Origin: Pseudarthrobacter sp. NamE5
GTDB lineage: Bacteria > Actinomycetota > Actinomycetes > Actinomycetales > Micrococcaceae
Length of the DNA: 64,000 bases
Assembly (NCBI RefSeq): GCF_005796225.1
Contig: NZ_VAHO01000007.1
Coordinates: 62,001 to 126,000 of the forward strand
Direction of reading: 5' to 3'
The notes below the pieces were generated by a model. It did not search any database. It was not told where the DNA came from and saw nothing but the letters and a program-made list of their open reading frames with translations. Made by a program: the position numbers and the translations under genes. Below are positions 36,152 through 46,466 of this stretch, piece after piece. Position 1 is the first letter of the stretch. Every line of letters starts with the position of its first letter.

Positions 36152-37627
36152 GTGCTGGTAATACTTGGATTCGCCATGATCGCGGTATTCATGGTGCTGA
36201 TCATGACGAAAAAGTTGACGCCAGTACTGGCGCTGATCATCGTCCCCACCGTTTTCGGACTTTTCGCCGGTGCCGGCCTCGGTATGGGCGACATGGTTCT
36301 GGATTCCATGAAATCCATGACCTCCACCGCAGCCCTGCTGATGTTCGCCATCATCTACTTCGGGCTGATGATCGACGTCGGGCTCTTTGACCCCCTGGTG
36401 AAGTTCATCCTCCGCAAGCTGGGAAACGACCCCGCCAAGGTGGTCCTGGGCACCGCCCTGCTGGCTGCCGCCGTGTCCCTGGACGGTGACGGTTCCACCA
36501 CCTTCATCCTCACCACCGCAGCCATGCTGCCGATCTACCTGCGGCTCAAGATGAGCCCGGTGGTCCTCACCTGCGTGGCCGGCCTCGCCAACGGCACCAT
36601 GAACATCGTTCCCTGGGGCGGCCCCACGGCCCGTGCGGCCACCGCCCTGGAAATTGATGTGAACGACGTCTTCGTTCCCATGCTCCCGTCGCTGATCGCC
36701 GGCGTCGCCGTGGTTCTCGCCTTCGCCTGGCTGCTCGGCATCCAGGAGCGCAACCGCCTCCGCGCCACCCTGCCCGAGATCTGGGGCGTGCCGGATACCG
36801 CTGAAGCGTTCGACGGCGGCGCTCCCGCCGGCGGCACCGGAACGGGACGCGGACGTAGAGGCTCCAACCCCGGCGGAGCAGCCCCCGCCGTCGGCGGCCT
36901 TTCCCCGGACGGTTCCTCCGTGGCCGTGCTGGACCGTCCCGAAGAGCCGGTGGACGACAGCGACACTGCCATGGCGGACACTGCCCTGGATCCCAACCGC
37001 AGTACCCTGCGCCCCAAGCTGTTCTGGTTCAACCTGGCCCTGACGGTGGCGGTCATGGGCATGCTCATCGCCGATCTCGTGCCCCTGCCGTACGTCTTCA
37101 TGGTGGGTTCCGCCATCGCCCTGCTGGTGAACTTCCCCAATGTCAAGGACCAGGGCACCCAGCTTGTGGCCCACGCCCCGTCCATCGTTGCAGTGGTCAG
37201 CATGGTGATGGCGGCAGCAGTCCTGACCGGTGTCCTCACCGGCACGGGCATGGTGGAAGCAATGTCCGCATGGCTGGTCCAGATCATCCCCTCCAGCATG
37301 GGCCCCTTCCTGGCAGTCATCACCGGCGTCCTGAGCATCCCCATGACGTTCTTCATGAGCAATGACGCCTTCTACTTCGGCGTGCTTCCCGTCCTGAGCG
37401 AAACCGCCGGCCACTACGGAATCAGCGCTGCCGAGATGGCCCGCGCCTCCATCACGGGCCAGCCGTTCCACATGCAGAGCCCGCTGGTTCCCGCCATCCT
37501 GCTCCTGGTGTCACTGGCCAAGGTTGACCTCGGCGACCACCACAAAAAGGTCCTGTGGCGCAGTGCAGTAGTGTCCCTGGTCATGCTGGGAGTCGGCATG
37601 CTGACTGGAGCCATCGGTATCGGTTAG
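36152..37627 (+). CDS. CitMHS family citrate/metal:proton symporter
   Basis: A 491-aa integral membrane transporter with about 11-12 membrane segments. Family sequence includes SLDGDGSTTFILTTAAMLPIY, GGPTARAATALEI and NDAFYFGVLPVLSETAGHYG. CitMHS proteins import citrate complexed with Mg2+ or other divalent cations. A Gly/Pro-rich cytoplasmic loop (GGTGTGRGRRGSNPGG, about residues 230-250) separates two halves. GTG 36152 follows AAGGAG at 7 nt. It is divergent from the CitA/CitB-type system and ends before a strong terminator. Confidence 0.93.
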   Translation: MLVILGFAMIAVFMVLIMTKKLTPVLALIIVPTVFGLFAGAGLGMGDMVLDSMKSMTSTAALLMFAIIYFGLMIDVGLFDPLVKFILRKLGNDPAKVVLGTALLAAAVSLDGDGSTTFILTTAAMLPIYLRLKMSPVVLTCVAGLANGTMNIVPWGGPTARAATALEIDVNDVFVPMLPSLIAGVAVVLAFAWLLGIQERNRLRATLPEIWGVPDTAEAFDGGAPAGGTGTGRGRRGSNPGGAAPAVGGLSPDGSSVAVLDRPEEPVDDSDTAMADTALDPNRSTLRPKLFWFNLALTVAVMGMLIADLVPLPYVFMVGSAIALLVNFPNVKDQGTQLVAHAPSIVAVVSMVMAAAVLTGVLTGTGMVEAMSAWLVQIIPSSMGPFLAVITGVLSIPMTFFMSNDAFYFGVLPVLSETAGHYGISAAEMARASITGQPFHMQSPLVPAILLLVSLAKVDLGDHHKKVLWRSAVVSLVMLGVGMLTGAIGIG

Positions 37628-37677
37628 TCTGTAGCTGCCTGTGGTCCCTGCCCCTGGCCGGGACCCCGGCATAAAGG

Positions 37678-37720
37678 TGCCCGTCTGACGCCCGCTGGGG
37701 GTCGTCAGACGGGCATCTTT
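37678..37720. terminator. strong intrinsic terminator after the citrate transporter
   Basis: A 13-bp perfect stem, TGCCCGTCTGACG (37678-37690) with CGTCAGACGGGCA (37703-37715), is flanked by AAAGG and TCTTTGTTT. The flanks allow stem extension and provide a T-rich tail, so it separates citrate transport from gatCAB transcription. Confidence 0.85.
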
Positions 37721-37773
37721 GTTTCCCCACTAGAATGGATCGGAAACCAATCCGAACTTTGCAGGGGAGATCC

Positions 37774-38070
37774 ATGGCTGCGATCAACCGTGACGACGTC
37801 GCGCACCTCGCGCGGCTCGCTCACATTGAGATGAGTGCTCAAGAGCTGGACAGGATGGCCGGAGAACTCGCCGTCATCGTTGATTCGGTCAAATCCGTCA
37901 GTCAGGCCGCCGGCGACGACGTGCCGGCAACGTCCCACCCCATGCCGCTGACGAACGTGTTCCGCGATGACGTCGTGGGCCACACCTTCACCGCGGAGCA
38001 GGCGCTGTCCGGTGCGCCGGATTCCGAAGACAACCGATTCAAGGTCCCGGCCATTCTGGATGAGGCATAA
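37774..38070 (+). CDS. gatC: Asp/Glu-tRNA amidotransferase subunit C
   Basis: The 98-aa small subunit of the GatCAB amidotransferase, which converts Glu-tRNA(Gln) and Asp-tRNA(Asn) to the amidated forms. Typical sequence: [32 protein letters not shown] 37774 is preceded by GGGGAGA, and a -10 box TAGAAT lies at 37731-37736, giving a short leader. Start of the gatC-gatA-gatB operon. Confidence 0.95.
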   Translation: MAAINRDDVAHLARLAHIEMSAQELDRMAGELAVIVDSVKSVSQAAGDDVPATSHPMPLTNVFRDDVVGHTFTAEQALSGAPDSEDNRFKVPAILDEA

Positions 38071-38074
38071 GCAC

Positions 38075-39655
38075 ATGACTGAAACCAACGAACTGATCCG
38101 CCTCTCCGCCGCCGCGCTGGCTGAAAAGCTGGCCGCCGGCGAGGTCACCTCCGTAGAAGCCACCCAGGCATACCTGGACCGGATTGCCGAGGTGGACGGC
38201 GGCGAACGCGGCATCAACGCCTTCCTGCACGTCAACGCCGAGGAGGCGCTCGCCGTTGCCGCCGAAGTGGACGCTATCCGTGCAGCAGGCGGCGCCGAGG
38301 CCGAAGCACTCCATATCCTCGCCGGTGTTCCCATCGCCGTGAAGGACCTGATCGTCACCATCGGCCAGCCCACCACGGCCGGCTCGAAGATCCTTGAGGG
38401 CTGGCACAGCCCCTACGACGCCACCGTCGTGGAGCGCCTGCGGGCAGCCAAGATGCCCATCCTGGGCAAGACCAACCTGGACGAGTTCGCCATGGGCTCC
38501 TCCACCGAGCACTCCGCCTACGGCCCCACCCGCAACCCCTGGGACCTGGACCGGATCCCCGGCGGGTCCGGCGGCGGTTCCGCTGCCGCCGTCGCAGCCT
38601 TCGAGGCTCCGCTCGCCCTGGGCACAGACACCGGCGGATCCATCCGGCAGCCGGGCGCCGTCACCGGCACGGTCGGCGTCAAGCCCACCTACGGCAGCGT
38701 GTCCCGTTACGGCGCCATCGCCATGGCCTCGTCCCTGGACCAGATCGGCCCGGTATCCCGGACCGTCCTGGACTCCGCGCTCCTGCACCAGGTCATCGGC
38801 GGGCATGACCCCCGCGACTCCACCTCCCTGCCCGATCCGCTGGCCGACCTGGTTGCGGCTGCGAAAACCGGTAACGTCGAGGGCCTGCGGATCGGCATCA
38901 TCAAGGAGCTGCACGGGGAGGGCTACCAGGCCGGCGTGGAGAACCGCTTCCGGGATGCCCTGGAGCTCCTCAAGGAGGCAGGTGCGGAAATCGTTGAGGT
39001 TTCCTGCCCCAACTTCCAGTACGCCCTGGGGGCCTACTACCTGATCATGCCCTCCGAGGCGTCCTCTAACCTGGCCAAGTTCGACGGCGTCCGCTACGGC
39101 CTGCGCGTCCTCCCCGAAGAGGGCCCCATGACCATCGAACGCGTCATGGGTGCCACCCGCGCCGCCGGCTTCGGCGATGAGGTCAAGCGCCGCATCATCC
39201 TGGGCACCTATGCCCTGAGCGCCGGCTACTACGACGCCTACTACGGCTCGGCCCAGAAGGTCCGCACCCTGGTGCAGCGCGACTTCGAGGCGGCCTTCAC
39301 AGTGGCCGACGTCCTGATTTCGCCCACCGCCCCCACCACGGCGTTCCCGCTTGGCGAGAAGCTGGATGATCCGATGGCGATGTACCTCAATGACGTCGCC
39401 ACCATTCCCGCCAACCTGGCCGGCGTTCCGGGGCTGTCCCTGCCCGGCGGCCTGGCGGACGAGGACGGGCTGCCCGTAGGTATCCAGCTGCTGGCCCCGG
39501 CCAAGGAGGACGCCCGCCTGTACCGGGTGGGCGCCGTGCTGGAGTCGCTGCTGGAAGCCAAGTGGGGCGGCCCGCTGCTGCAGAGCGCCCCGGACCTGGC
39601 CGCCGCGGTGGCCGGGCCTGTCGAAACCCTTGTTGGAAGCCAGGAGGCAAAATAA
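38075..39655 (+). CDS. gatA: Asp/Glu-tRNA amidotransferase subunit A
   Basis: A 526-aa amidase-signature enzyme that releases ammonia from glutamine for GatB. Catalytic motifs: AVKDLIVT (Lys), [14 protein letters not shown] and [16 protein letters not shown] (Ser-cisSer-Lys triad). It starts 4 nt after the gatC stop; the frame extends upstream into gatC but MTETNELIR is the conserved N-terminus. Confidence 0.97.
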   Translation: MTETNELIRLSAAALAEKLAAGEVTSVEATQAYLDRIAEVDGGERGINAFLHVNAEEALAVAAEVDAIRAAGGAEAEALHILAGVPIAVKDLIVTIGQPTTAGSKILEGWHSPYDATVVERLRAAKMPILGKTNLDEFAMGSSTEHSAYGPTRNPWDLDRIPGGSGGGSAAAVAAFEAPLALGTDTGGSIRQPGAVTGTVGVKPTYGSVSRYGAIAMASSLDQIGPVSRTVLDSALLHQVIGGHDPRDSTSLPDPLADLVAAAKTGNVEGLRIGIIKELHGEGYQAGVENRFRDALELLKEAGAEIVEVSCPNFQYALGAYYLIMPSEASSNLAKFDGVRYGLRVLPEEGPMTIERVMGATRAAGFGDEVKRRIILGTYALSAGYYDAYYGSAQKVRTLVQRDFEAAFTVADVLISPTAPTTAFPLGEKLDDPMAMYLNDVATIPANLAGVPGLSLPGGLADEDGLPVGIQLLAPAKEDARLYRVGAVLESLLEAKWGGPLLQSAPDLAAAVAGPVETLVGSQEAK

Positions 39656-41163
39656 TGAACACTGACGCAATCCTGAGCTTCGAAGAGGCCATGGAGAAGT
39701 ACGATCCCGTCCTGGGCTTCGAGGTCCACGTGGAGCTCAACACCAGGACGAAGATGTTCTCCTCTGCGCCGAACGTCTTCGGTGACGAGCCCAACACCAA
39801 CGTCAACGAGGTGGACCTCGGCATGCCGGGCGTCCTGCCGGTGGTCAACAAAACGGCCGTAGAGTCCTCCATCAAAATCGGTCTTGCCCTCAACTGCAAG
39901 ATCGCCGAGAGCTGCCGGTTCGCCCGGAAGAACTACTTCTACCCGGACACCCCCAAGAACTTCCAGACGTCCCAGTACGACGAACCCATCGCATACGACG
40001 GCTACCTGGATATCGAGCTGTCCGACGGGACCGTGTTCCGGGTGGAAATCGAGCGCGCCCACATGGAAGAGGATGCCGGGAAGCTGACCCACATGGGCGG
40101 CGCCACCGGCCGGATCCACGGCGCCGACTTCTCCCTGGTGGACTATAACCGCGCCGGCGTCCCGCTGGTGGAAATCGTCACCAAGCCCATCGAAGGTGCC
40201 GGTTCCCGCGCGCCTGAGCTGGCCAAAGCCTATGTGGCTGCCATCCGTGAGATCGTCAAGAACCTCGGTGTCTCCGATGCCCGGATGGAACGCGGCAACG
40301 TGCGGTGCGATGCCAACGTGTCACTCCGTCCGCACGGCCGTGAACGGTTCGGCATCCGGTCCGAAACCAAGAACGTGAACTCGCTGCGCGCCGTCGAACA
40401 CGCCGTCCGCTACGAGATCCAGCGCCATGCCGCCGTCCTGGACGCCGGCAACCCCGTGGTGCAGGAGACGCGGCACTGGCACGAGGACACCCGTACCACC
40501 ACCTCTGGCCGGCCCAAGTCCGACGCCGACGACTACCGCTACTTCCCGGAACCGGACCTGGTTCCGGTGGTGCCGTCGCGCGAATGGGTGGAGGAACTCC
40601 GGGCCACCCTGCCCGAACCGCCGGCCGCCCGCCGCAAGCGGCTCCAGGGCGACTGGGGCTACTCCGACCTCGAATTCCGCGACGTGGTGAACGCCGGCGT
40701 CATGGACGAGATCGAGGAAACCATCGCCGCCGGTGCTTCCGCTTCAATTGCGCGCAAGTGGTGGATGGGCGAAATCGTTGGCCGTGCCAAGGCTGCCGAC
40801 GTGGACCCCGGCCAGCTGGGTGTCCAGCCTGCCACCATCGTGGAGCTCGCCGGCATGGTGGAGGATGGCAAAATCAACAACAAGATGGCGTCCCAGGTGC
40901 TGGACGGCGTCCTCGCCGGCGAAGGCAGCCCGGCGGAGATCGTGGAAAAGCGCGGCCTGGCCGTGGTCTCCGACGACGGACCCCTGCTCGAGGCCATCGA
41001 CGCTGCACTGGCTGCCCAGCCCGGCGTTGCTGACAAGATCCGCAACGGCAAGGTCCAGGCCGTTGGCGCCATCGTGGGCGGGGTCATGAAGGCCACCCGC
41101 GGGCAGGCCGACGCCGGCCGGGTCCGCGAGCTGATCCTGGAAAAGCTGGGCGTCACCGTCTAG
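39655..41163 (+). CDS. gatB: Asp/Glu-tRNA amidotransferase subunit B
   Basis: A 502-aa subunit that binds the misacylated tRNA, phosphorylates the carboxylate and amidates it. Conserved strings include [39 protein letters not shown] and [11 protein letters not shown]. The C-terminal YqeY-like tail domain ([17 protein letters not shown]) is complete. Start overlaps the gatA stop by 1 bp (TAATG), so it is coupled. Transcription probably ends at the hairpin 41174-41239. Confidence 0.97.
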   Translation: MNTDAILSFEEAMEKYDPVLGFEVHVELNTRTKMFSSAPNVFGDEPNTNVNEVDLGMPGVLPVVNKTAVESSIKIGLALNCKIAESCRFARKNYFYPDTPKNFQTSQYDEPIAYDGYLDIELSDGTVFRVEIERAHMEEDAGKLTHMGGATGRIHGADFSLVDYNRAGVPLVEIVTKPIEGAGSRAPELAKAYVAAIREIVKNLGVSDARMERGNVRCDANVSLRPHGRERFGIRSETKNVNSLRAVEHAVRYEIQRHAAVLDAGNPVVQETRHWHEDTRTTTSGRPKSDADDYRYFPEPDLVPVVPSREWVEELRATLPEPPAARRKRLQGDWGYSDLEFRDVVNAGVMDEIEETIAAGASASIARKWWMGEIVGRAKAADVDPGQLGVQPATIVELAGMVEDGKINNKMASQVLDGVLAGEGSPAEIVEKRGLAVVSDDGPLLEAIDAALAAQPGVADKIRNGKVQAVGAIVGGVMKATRGQADAGRVRELILEKLGVTV

Positions 41164-41173
41164 CTCTTCCGCA

Positions 41174-41239
41174 CCCAACTGGGTCGCAGATAACGTCGCG
41201 AAACCGCGTTTTAAGGACGCTAACTGCGACCCAGTTGGG
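41174..41239. terminator. long inverted-repeat hairpin after gatB (dispersed repeat family, copy 1)
   Basis: CCCAACTGGGTCGCAG (41174-41189) pairs perfectly with CTGCGACCCAGTTGGG (41224-41239). The stem extends inward with two mismatches (ATAACGTC/GACGCTAA) to about 24 bp. The outer half resembles the hairpin at 63041-63093 (CCAACTGACTCGCA...). It sits 10 bp after the gatB stop and is followed by GCTTTAAG. Confidence 0.7.
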
Positions 41240-41243
41240 CTTT

Positions 41244-41302
41244 AAGTACTCAGGTTGGCGCCGCAAGTACTCAGGTTCTTGCGGTGGAAAAGTACTTATG
41301 TT
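41244..41302 (+). repeat. triple 13-bp direct repeat upstream of secreted protein gene
   Basis: AAGTACTCAGGTT at 41244-41256 and 41265-41277, and AAGTACTTATGTT at 41290-41302. Start-to-start spacing is 21 and 25 bp, about two helical turns. Position 86-144 bp before the next start codon fits iterated binding sites for an activator such as a response regulator. Confidence 0.6.
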
Positions 41303-41387
41303 CACGGGCGCGTCCCGGTCCTACACTTGACCGCACGGGACCGGATGGCATGGGGCGGTCCCGGCCAACCACGCGAAGGGGACCGCG

Positions 41388-41981
41388 ATGCCACTGAAGG
41401 ACCAGCCGCGCATGCGCAAAGCCCTGCTCACGTGGGCCGTCGCACTCGCCTTGACCGGGACAGGGTCGGCATTCGCCTGGTCGGCGGGTAACCCGCCGTG
41501 GCCCCAGCCGCCGTCGTCCTCTCCAGCGAAGGAGAGCCCGGGCAAATCGGACAAGGCGCCGGGGCAGAGTAAACCGGGCCAGGACAAACCTGACAAGTCG
41601 CAGCGTCGGCAGCATCTGCACAGCGAGAGTGTGGTCAAGAAAGCTGACGGGACGTTCGCGACCGAGCTGAGCCAGCGTGGAACGGTGGAGTCTGTCAGCG
41701 GCACCGCCATCACCGTCAGGAGCGAGGATGGATACTCGCAGACCTATGGCGTCAACGCCGAAACCAGGATCACGCAGGTTGCTGCCCCCGCAGCGGAAAG
41801 CCAATTGGCGGTACCCGACGGCGGCAAGCGGCTTGGGCACTCCGAGGGCACCATCGCGGACATTGCCGCCGATGACACCGTGCGCGTCTCCGGGGTGAAA
41901 GCGGGGGACCAGCTAACCGCTGAGCGGATCGTGGAGGGCGCCGGTGACGGTCCTGGCCACGGCGAAGGGCACGGCAGGTAG
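41388..41981 (+). CDS. secreted protein with DUF5666-like beta domain
   Basis: A 197-aa exported protein. The N-terminus has KALLTWAVALALTGTGSAFAWSAG, a signal peptide with a likely cleavage around residue 27-30. A Pro/Lys/Ser-rich linker (about 35-80) follows, then a small beta-rich domain (GTVESVSGTAITVRSEDGYSQTYGV...GTIADIAADDTVRVSGVKAGDQLTAERI) resembling DUF5666, and a Gly/His-rich tail (GPGHGEGHGR). Function unknown; the His-rich end could bind metal. ATG 41388 follows AAGGGGA. It converges with the LysR gene, leaving 7 bp between stops. Confidence 0.75.
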   Translation: MPLKDQPRMRKALLTWAVALALTGTGSAFAWSAGNPPWPQPPSSSPAKESPGKSDKAPGQSKPGQDKPDKSQRRQHLHSESVVKKADGTFATELSQRGTVESVSGTAITVRSEDGYSQTYGVNAETRITQVAAPAAESQLAVPDGGKRLGHSEGTIADIAADDTVRVSGVKAGDQLTAERIVEGAGDGPGHGEGHGR

Positions 41982-41988
41982 GCAGCGC

Positions 41989-42900
41989 TCAGCCCTGCTT
42001 CACCAGCCCGGCCATGATGTCCTGCAGCGCCTCGCACACTATCGTGACCGACCGGCGCTTCAGGTTCTCCGGGCGGGCCAGCAGGTCGATCCGGCGCCGG
42101 GTGCTGATTCCCTCGAGCGGCCGCAGCACGATATCCGGATTAAGCACGGGGCTGGCGGTGTACCTCGGCAGCAGGCCCACCACGCCGCCGGTGGCCACAA
42201 GTGCCGCAACCGTGGAGTAGTCGTTGATCCGATGCACGATATTCGGCTGCCGGCTGGAAACGGCGGCGACGGCGGAGAGCACATCAGCGGGGGAGTAGCC
42301 GGTGTGGCTGGTCACCCAGGCCTCGCCGCCGACGTCGTCCGCTGTCAGCGCGGGCTTCGCGGCCAGCGGGTGGCCGGCGGGAAGGGCTACGTCCAGGGGC
42401 TCGTGCAGCAACGGCAGTACTGTGACGCGTTCCTCCGGCCAGCGGGGGCTGTGATCCATCCGGTGCGCAAGCACCACGTCATACCTGGCCGTTAACGCCG
42501 GAAAATCCTGCTGGGCCACGTCTTCATCCGAGAGCTCAACCCGGGGCTGTCCGGGCGCATCGAGGACCTTGGCCAGCTTGGCGAACACCGCCTGCCCGGC
42601 ACTGTGGAATCCGCACAACGTCACCCTGCCGCCTGCGGAGCCGTGATAGTTCCCAATGGCACCCCTGGCATCGGCCATGGCACTGACGACGGCGGCTCCG
42701 GCGTCTGCCAGAACCTGGCCTGCCTCGGTCAGCACCAGGTTGCGGCCCTCCTTCCGGGTCAGCGGCACCTCCACTTTCCGCTGCAGCAGGGCGAGCTGCT
42801 GGGATACAGCGGAGGGGGTGACCATGAGGGTGTCGGCCACGGCTTTGACGCTGCCCAGGGCGCCCAGTTCACGCAGGATCTCGAGCTGATGAATCTCCAT
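41989..42900 (-). CDS. LysR family transcriptional regulator
   Basis: A 303-aa regulator. The N-terminal winged helix-turn-helix is [32 protein letters not shown], and the C-terminal effector-binding domain is of periplasmic-binding-protein type. It is divergent from tdh-kbl and so probably controls threonine catabolism and itself (inference from LysR convention). The ATG at 42900 is preceded by TAAACT ending 6 nt upstream, with no Shine-Dalgarno, so a leaderless message is predicted. Confidence 0.9.
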   Translation of the reverse strand: MEIHQLEILRELGALGSVKAVADTLMVTPSAVSQQLALLQRKVEVPLTRKEGRNLVLTEAGQVLADAGAAVVSAMADARGAIGNYHGSAGGRVTLCGFHSAGQAVFAKLAKVLDAPGQPRVELSDEDVAQQDFPALTARYDVVLAHRMDHSPRWPEERVTVLPLLHEPLDVALPAGHPLAAKPALTADDVGGEAWVTSHTGYSPADVLSAVAAVSSRQPNIVHRINDYSTVAALVATGGVVGLLPRYTASPVLNPDIVLRPLEGISTRRRIDLLARPENLKRRSVTIVCEALQDIMAGLVKQG

Positions 42901-42906
42901 CAGGCC

Positions 42907-42912
42907 AGTTTA
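42907..42912 (-). promoter_or_regulatory. -10 box of LysR gene (leaderless geometry)
   Basis: TAAACT on the minus strand, then 6 nt, then ATG 42900. It lies in the 126-bp divergent gap that must also hold the tdh promoter. Confidence 0.5.
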
Positions 42913-43026
42913 CGCATTAGCTTTGCTACATCGATGATTGAGTTTTTCGCTGTTGTGCTAAAGCTTCTTCCTCGCTGTAATGGGGAGGGCAGACCATGCC
43001 GGCAACAGACAAGAGTAAGGAAGCCG

Positions 43027-44073
43027 ATGAAGGCTTTGTACAAACCCGGCCCACAGTCAGGGTTCGAACTGGTGGACCGCCCGGAACCCGCGGCAGGCCC
43101 CGCTGAGGTGAAAATCCGGGTAATGACCACCGGAATCTGCGGCACGGACCTGCATATCCAGTCCTGGGATTCCTGGGCACAGGGGATCATCGCAGCTCCC
43201 CTCATTCCAGGGCACGAGTTCTACGGCGAAGTGGTGGAGGTGGGAGAGGACGTCCGTGACGTCAAGGTGGGCGACCGGGTCTCCGGCGAAGGCCACGTGG
43301 TCTGCGGGATCTGCCGGAATTGCCGGGCCGGCCGCCGGCAGATGTGCATCCACACAGTCAGCGTGGGCGTCCAGCGTGACGGCGCCTTCGCAGAATACGT
43401 GGTGATTCCGGAAACCAACGCCTGGGTCCACCATGACCCGTCCGTCACGCCGGAGCTAGGCGCCATCTTCGATCCGTTCGGCAACGCCGTGCACACGGCC
43501 CTGAGTTTCCCGCTGGTCGGCGAGGACGTCCTGATCACGGGTGCGGGACCGATCGGCCTGATGGCCATCGCCGTCGCCCGCCATGCCGGAGCCCGCAAGA
43601 TCGTCATCACGGACGTTTCCCGGCCACGCCTTGAGCTGGCACGGAAGCTCGGTGCGGACCTCGCCATCGACGTCTCCACCACGCGCGTCCGCGATGCCCA
43701 GTTGGAACTGGGCATGCGCGAAGGCTTTGACATCGGCATGGAAATGTCCGGTCATCCCTCGGCCCTTCCCGAGATGATTGACAATATGAACCACGGGGGC
43801 CGGATCGCCATGCTGGGCCTGCCGAGCCAGGAGATCACCATCGACTGGGGCAAAGTGGTCACCCATATGCTCACGCTCAAAGGAATTTACGGCCGGGAGA
43901 TGTATGAGACCTGGTACGCCATGAGCGCCATGCTGTCCTCCAACCCCGTGCTGCACGCGGGCATCTCCGCGGTCGTCACGGACCCGCTCCCCGCCGCCCA
44001 GTGGGAAAAGGGTTTCAACCTTGCCCGCAGCGGCATGGGCGGCAAAGTAGTACTCGACTGGACCCAACTCTAA
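43027..44073 (+). CDS. tdh: L-threonine 3-dehydrogenase (zinc-dependent)
   Basis: A 348-aa medium-chain dehydrogenase oxidising threonine to 2-amino-3-ketobutyrate with NAD. Motifs: GICGTDLHI (catalytic Zn Cys), [12 protein letters not shown], the four-Cys structural zinc lobe [15 protein letters not shown], and [18 protein letters not shown] (Rossmann). [28 protein letters not shown] is typical of Tdh. ATG 43027 follows AAGGAA. Directly followed by kbl, which cleaves the product, confirming the pathway. Confidence 0.95.
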   Translation: MKALYKPGPQSGFELVDRPEPAAGPAEVKIRVMTTGICGTDLHIQSWDSWAQGIIAAPLIPGHEFYGEVVEVGEDVRDVKVGDRVSGEGHVVCGICRNCRAGRRQMCIHTVSVGVQRDGAFAEYVVIPETNAWVHHDPSVTPELGAIFDPFGNAVHTALSFPLVGEDVLITGAGPIGLMAIAVARHAGARKIVITDVSRPRLELARKLGADLAIDVSTTRVRDAQLELGMREGFDIGMEMSGHPSALPEMIDNMNHGGRIAMLGLPSQEITIDWGKVVTHMLTLKGIYGREMYETWYAMSAMLSSNPVLHAGISAVVTDPLPAAQWEKGFNLARSGMGGKVVLDWTQL

Positions 44074-44081
44074 GGAACACC

Positions 44082-45278
44082 ATGTACACCTCAATGAAGG
44101 ACCAGCTGGGCAGCGAGCTCGAGGAAATCCGCGCCGCCGGCCTTTTCAAGGCGGAACGCAGCATCAACTCGCCGCAGTCAAGCCACATCCGGGCAGGCAT
44201 CATTGGCCAGCCAGGTGCCGATGTCCTGAACTTCTGCGCCAACAACTACCTGGGCTTGGCGGACCACCCTGAAATCATCAGTGCTGCCAAGGAGGCGATG
44301 GATGAGCGCGGTTTCGGTATGGCCAGTGTGCGGTTCATCTGCGGCACCCAGGACCTGCACCTGGAACTCGAAGCCCGGGTCTCCCGGTTCCTGGGCACCG
44401 AGGACACCATTCTGTTCTCCAGCTGCTTCGATGCGAACGGAGGGGTATTCGAATCCCTTTTCGGCGCGGAAGACGTCGTTATTTCGGACGCCCTGAACCA
44501 TGCCTCGATCATCGACGGCATCAGGCTCTGCAAGGCGCAGCGGTACCGCTACGCCAACCAGGACATGGCTGACCTGGAAGCCAGGCTCGTGGAAGCCAAG
44601 GACGCCCGGCGCAAGATCATCGTCACCGACGGCGTGTTCTCGATGGACGGGTACCTTGCCCCGCTGGAGGCGATCTGCGACCTCGCCGAAAAGCATGACG
44701 CCCTGGTAATGGTGGATGACTCCCACGCCGTCGGGTTCATGGGCCCCACCGGTGCCGGCACCCCGGAACATGCCGGCGTCCCGGACCGGGTGGACATCTA
44801 CACCGGGACCTTCGGCAAGGCGCTCGGGGGAGCATCGGGCGGCTACGTGTCAGGGCGGGCGGAAATCGTTGCCATGCTCCGGCAGAAGGCCCGTCCCTAC
44901 CTGTTCTCAAACTCCGTCGCACCGGCCATCGTGGCGGCCACCATCAAGGCGCTGGACCTGGTGGAGACCTCGGGCGACCTGCGGCGGAGGCTCTTCGAGA
45001 ACGCCGCGCTGTTCCGCCGCCGCATGATGGAGGAGGGCTTTGACCTCCTGCCAGGTGAACACGCTATTGTTCCCGTGATGTTCGGCGATGCGGTCATGGC
45101 CGCGAAGGTGGCGGACAGGATGCTCCGGCACGGCGTGTTCGTTACCGCCTTCAGCTTCCCAGTGGTTCCGCGCGGTGCCGCTCGGATCCGGGTGCAGCTT
45201 TCGGCCGCGCATTCAGCCGACGACGTCGAAGCGTGCGTGCGTGCCTTCGTCGCCAGCCGCGCCGAGACGGCAGCCTGA
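44082..45278 (+). CDS. kbl: glycine C-acetyltransferase (2-amino-3-ketobutyrate CoA ligase)
   Basis: A 398-aa PLP enzyme that splits 2-amino-3-ketobutyrate with CoA into glycine and acetyl-CoA. Motifs: [46 protein letters not shown] (PLP Asp/His) and [13 protein letters not shown] (Schiff-base Lys). Starts 8 bp after tdh with AAGGA upstream. It completes the threonine-to-glycine route with tdh. Confidence 0.96.
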   Translation: MYTSMKDQLGSELEEIRAAGLFKAERSINSPQSSHIRAGIIGQPGADVLNFCANNYLGLADHPEIISAAKEAMDERGFGMASVRFICGTQDLHLELEARVSRFLGTEDTILFSSCFDANGGVFESLFGAEDVVISDALNHASIIDGIRLCKAQRYRYANQDMADLEARLVEAKDARRKIIVTDGVFSMDGYLAPLEAICDLAEKHDALVMVDDSHAVGFMGPTGAGTPEHAGVPDRVDIYTGTFGKALGGASGGYVSGRAEIVAMLRQKARPYLFSNSVAPAIVAATIKALDLVETSGDLRRRLFENAALFRRRMMEEGFDLLPGEHAIVPVMFGDAVMAAKVADRMLRHGVFVTAFSFPVVPRGAARIRVQLSAAHSADDVEACVRAFVASRAETAA

Positions 45279-45333
45279 GGTCAGCCACAGCGGACCATAA
45301 CTCTGCATCCCACAGTTCTGCGAGGATGAACGC

Positions 45334-46455
45334 ATGGCAGAACACTACGATGTCCTGATTGTGGGCGGCGGCATAGCCGGCCTGTCCCTGGCCTCCGAAC
45401 TGGCGGGCAGGTGCAGCGTGGCCCTGGTGGAGGCGGAGCAGGAACTTTCGTACCACACGTCGTCCCGCTCGGCCCGGCAGCTGATCCCCAGTTACGGGCC
45501 GCCGGTGGTGCAGGAACTGACCGTCAGGACCCTCGAGCTGATCGCCGCCCGGGACGCCGAATTGCCGGAGCCGGTGCTCACGCCCCGCAGCTTCATGCTC
45601 ATTGGCAGCGAGGACGGGGTGGCCGCGGAGGCCAGTGGACACATGAGGGCGATCACCCCCGCGGAGGCGCTGGAGCTCTGCCCCGTGCTGGTACCGGGTT
45701 CCGTCGCCGCCGCGGGGCTGGACACTGGATCCTTCGGCTGCAATGCTCCGCTGCTGCTGTCCAACCACCGGCGGCGGGCGGTGGACGCAGGCGTGGACAT
45801 CATCACTGGAGCACGGGTGCATTCCGCACAACGCCTTGGCTCAGGCTGGCAGGTCGGCGCAGGTACGGAGGCATTCGAGGCGGCCGTTATGGTCAATGCG
45901 GCTGGAGCCTGGGCGGATGAACTCGCGGTCATCAGCGGGGTGGAGAAGCTGGGACTGCAGCCATACCGGCGCACGGTTGCGATTGCCGCCGTCGAGCACC
46001 CCCTGCCTGAGCAAAGCCCCATGGTGGCGGCAGCGGACAATACGTTCTACTTCCGGCGCGAAGGCGCCGACGTGCTCATCTCGCCCTCCGAATCGGAGCC
46101 CAGCGGACCCGAGGACGCACGGCCCAGGCCGGGGGACGTGGAGCGTCTGGTGGCCAGGTTGAACAGGGTGACCACGCTGGGGATCAGGGAGATCCGAAAG
46201 GCTTGGACGGGGCTGCGGACGGAAGCGGCCGACGGGGTCCCGGTGGCCGGATTCGACGCCGAAGCTTCCGGTTTCTACTGGCTTGCCGGCCAGGGGGGTT
46301 ACGGCTTCCAGACCTCCTCCGCGATGGCGGAGTTGGCGGCTCACCAGATTCTTGCCGAACTGGGCCAGCCGGATGCTTCGGCAGCGGTCGGGGTGGGTCC
46401 GGCATCCCGGACAGTTCAGGCGCTGGCGGCCGCCCGCTGGTCCGTCCGGCGCTGA
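45334..46455 (+). CDS. FAD-dependent amino-acid oxidoreductase (DAO family)
   Basis: A 373-aa flavoprotein with the N-terminal FAD motif VLIVGGGIAGLSLASELA, a substrate-domain arrangement of the D-amino-acid oxidase/glycine oxidase type, and a C-terminal FYWLAGQGGYGFQTSSAMAELAA FAD-binding end. SSRSARQLIPSYG resembles D-arginine dehydrogenase-like proteins, but the substrate cannot be fixed. The ATG at 45334 has GAGGAT upstream, usable either as ribosome site or as -10. It lies 11 bp before hutI and after kbl, suggesting an amino-acid catabolism cluster. Confidence 0.82.
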   Translation: MAEHYDVLIVGGGIAGLSLASELAGRCSVALVEAEQELSYHTSSRSARQLIPSYGPPVVQELTVRTLELIAARDAELPEPVLTPRSFMLIGSEDGVAAEASGHMRAITPAEALELCPVLVPGSVAAAGLDTGSFGCNAPLLLSNHRRRAVDAGVDIITGARVHSAQRLGSGWQVGAGTEAFEAAVMVNAAGAWADELAVISGVEKLGLQPYRRTVAIAAVEHPLPEQSPMVAAADNTFYFRREGADVLISPSESEPSGPEDARPRPGDVERLVARLNRVTTLGIREIRKAWTGLRTEAADGVPVAGFDAEASGFYWLAGQGGYGFQTSSAMAELAAHQILAELGQPDASAAVGVGPASRTVQALAAARWSVRR

Positions 46456-46466
46456 AGAATGGCCTC

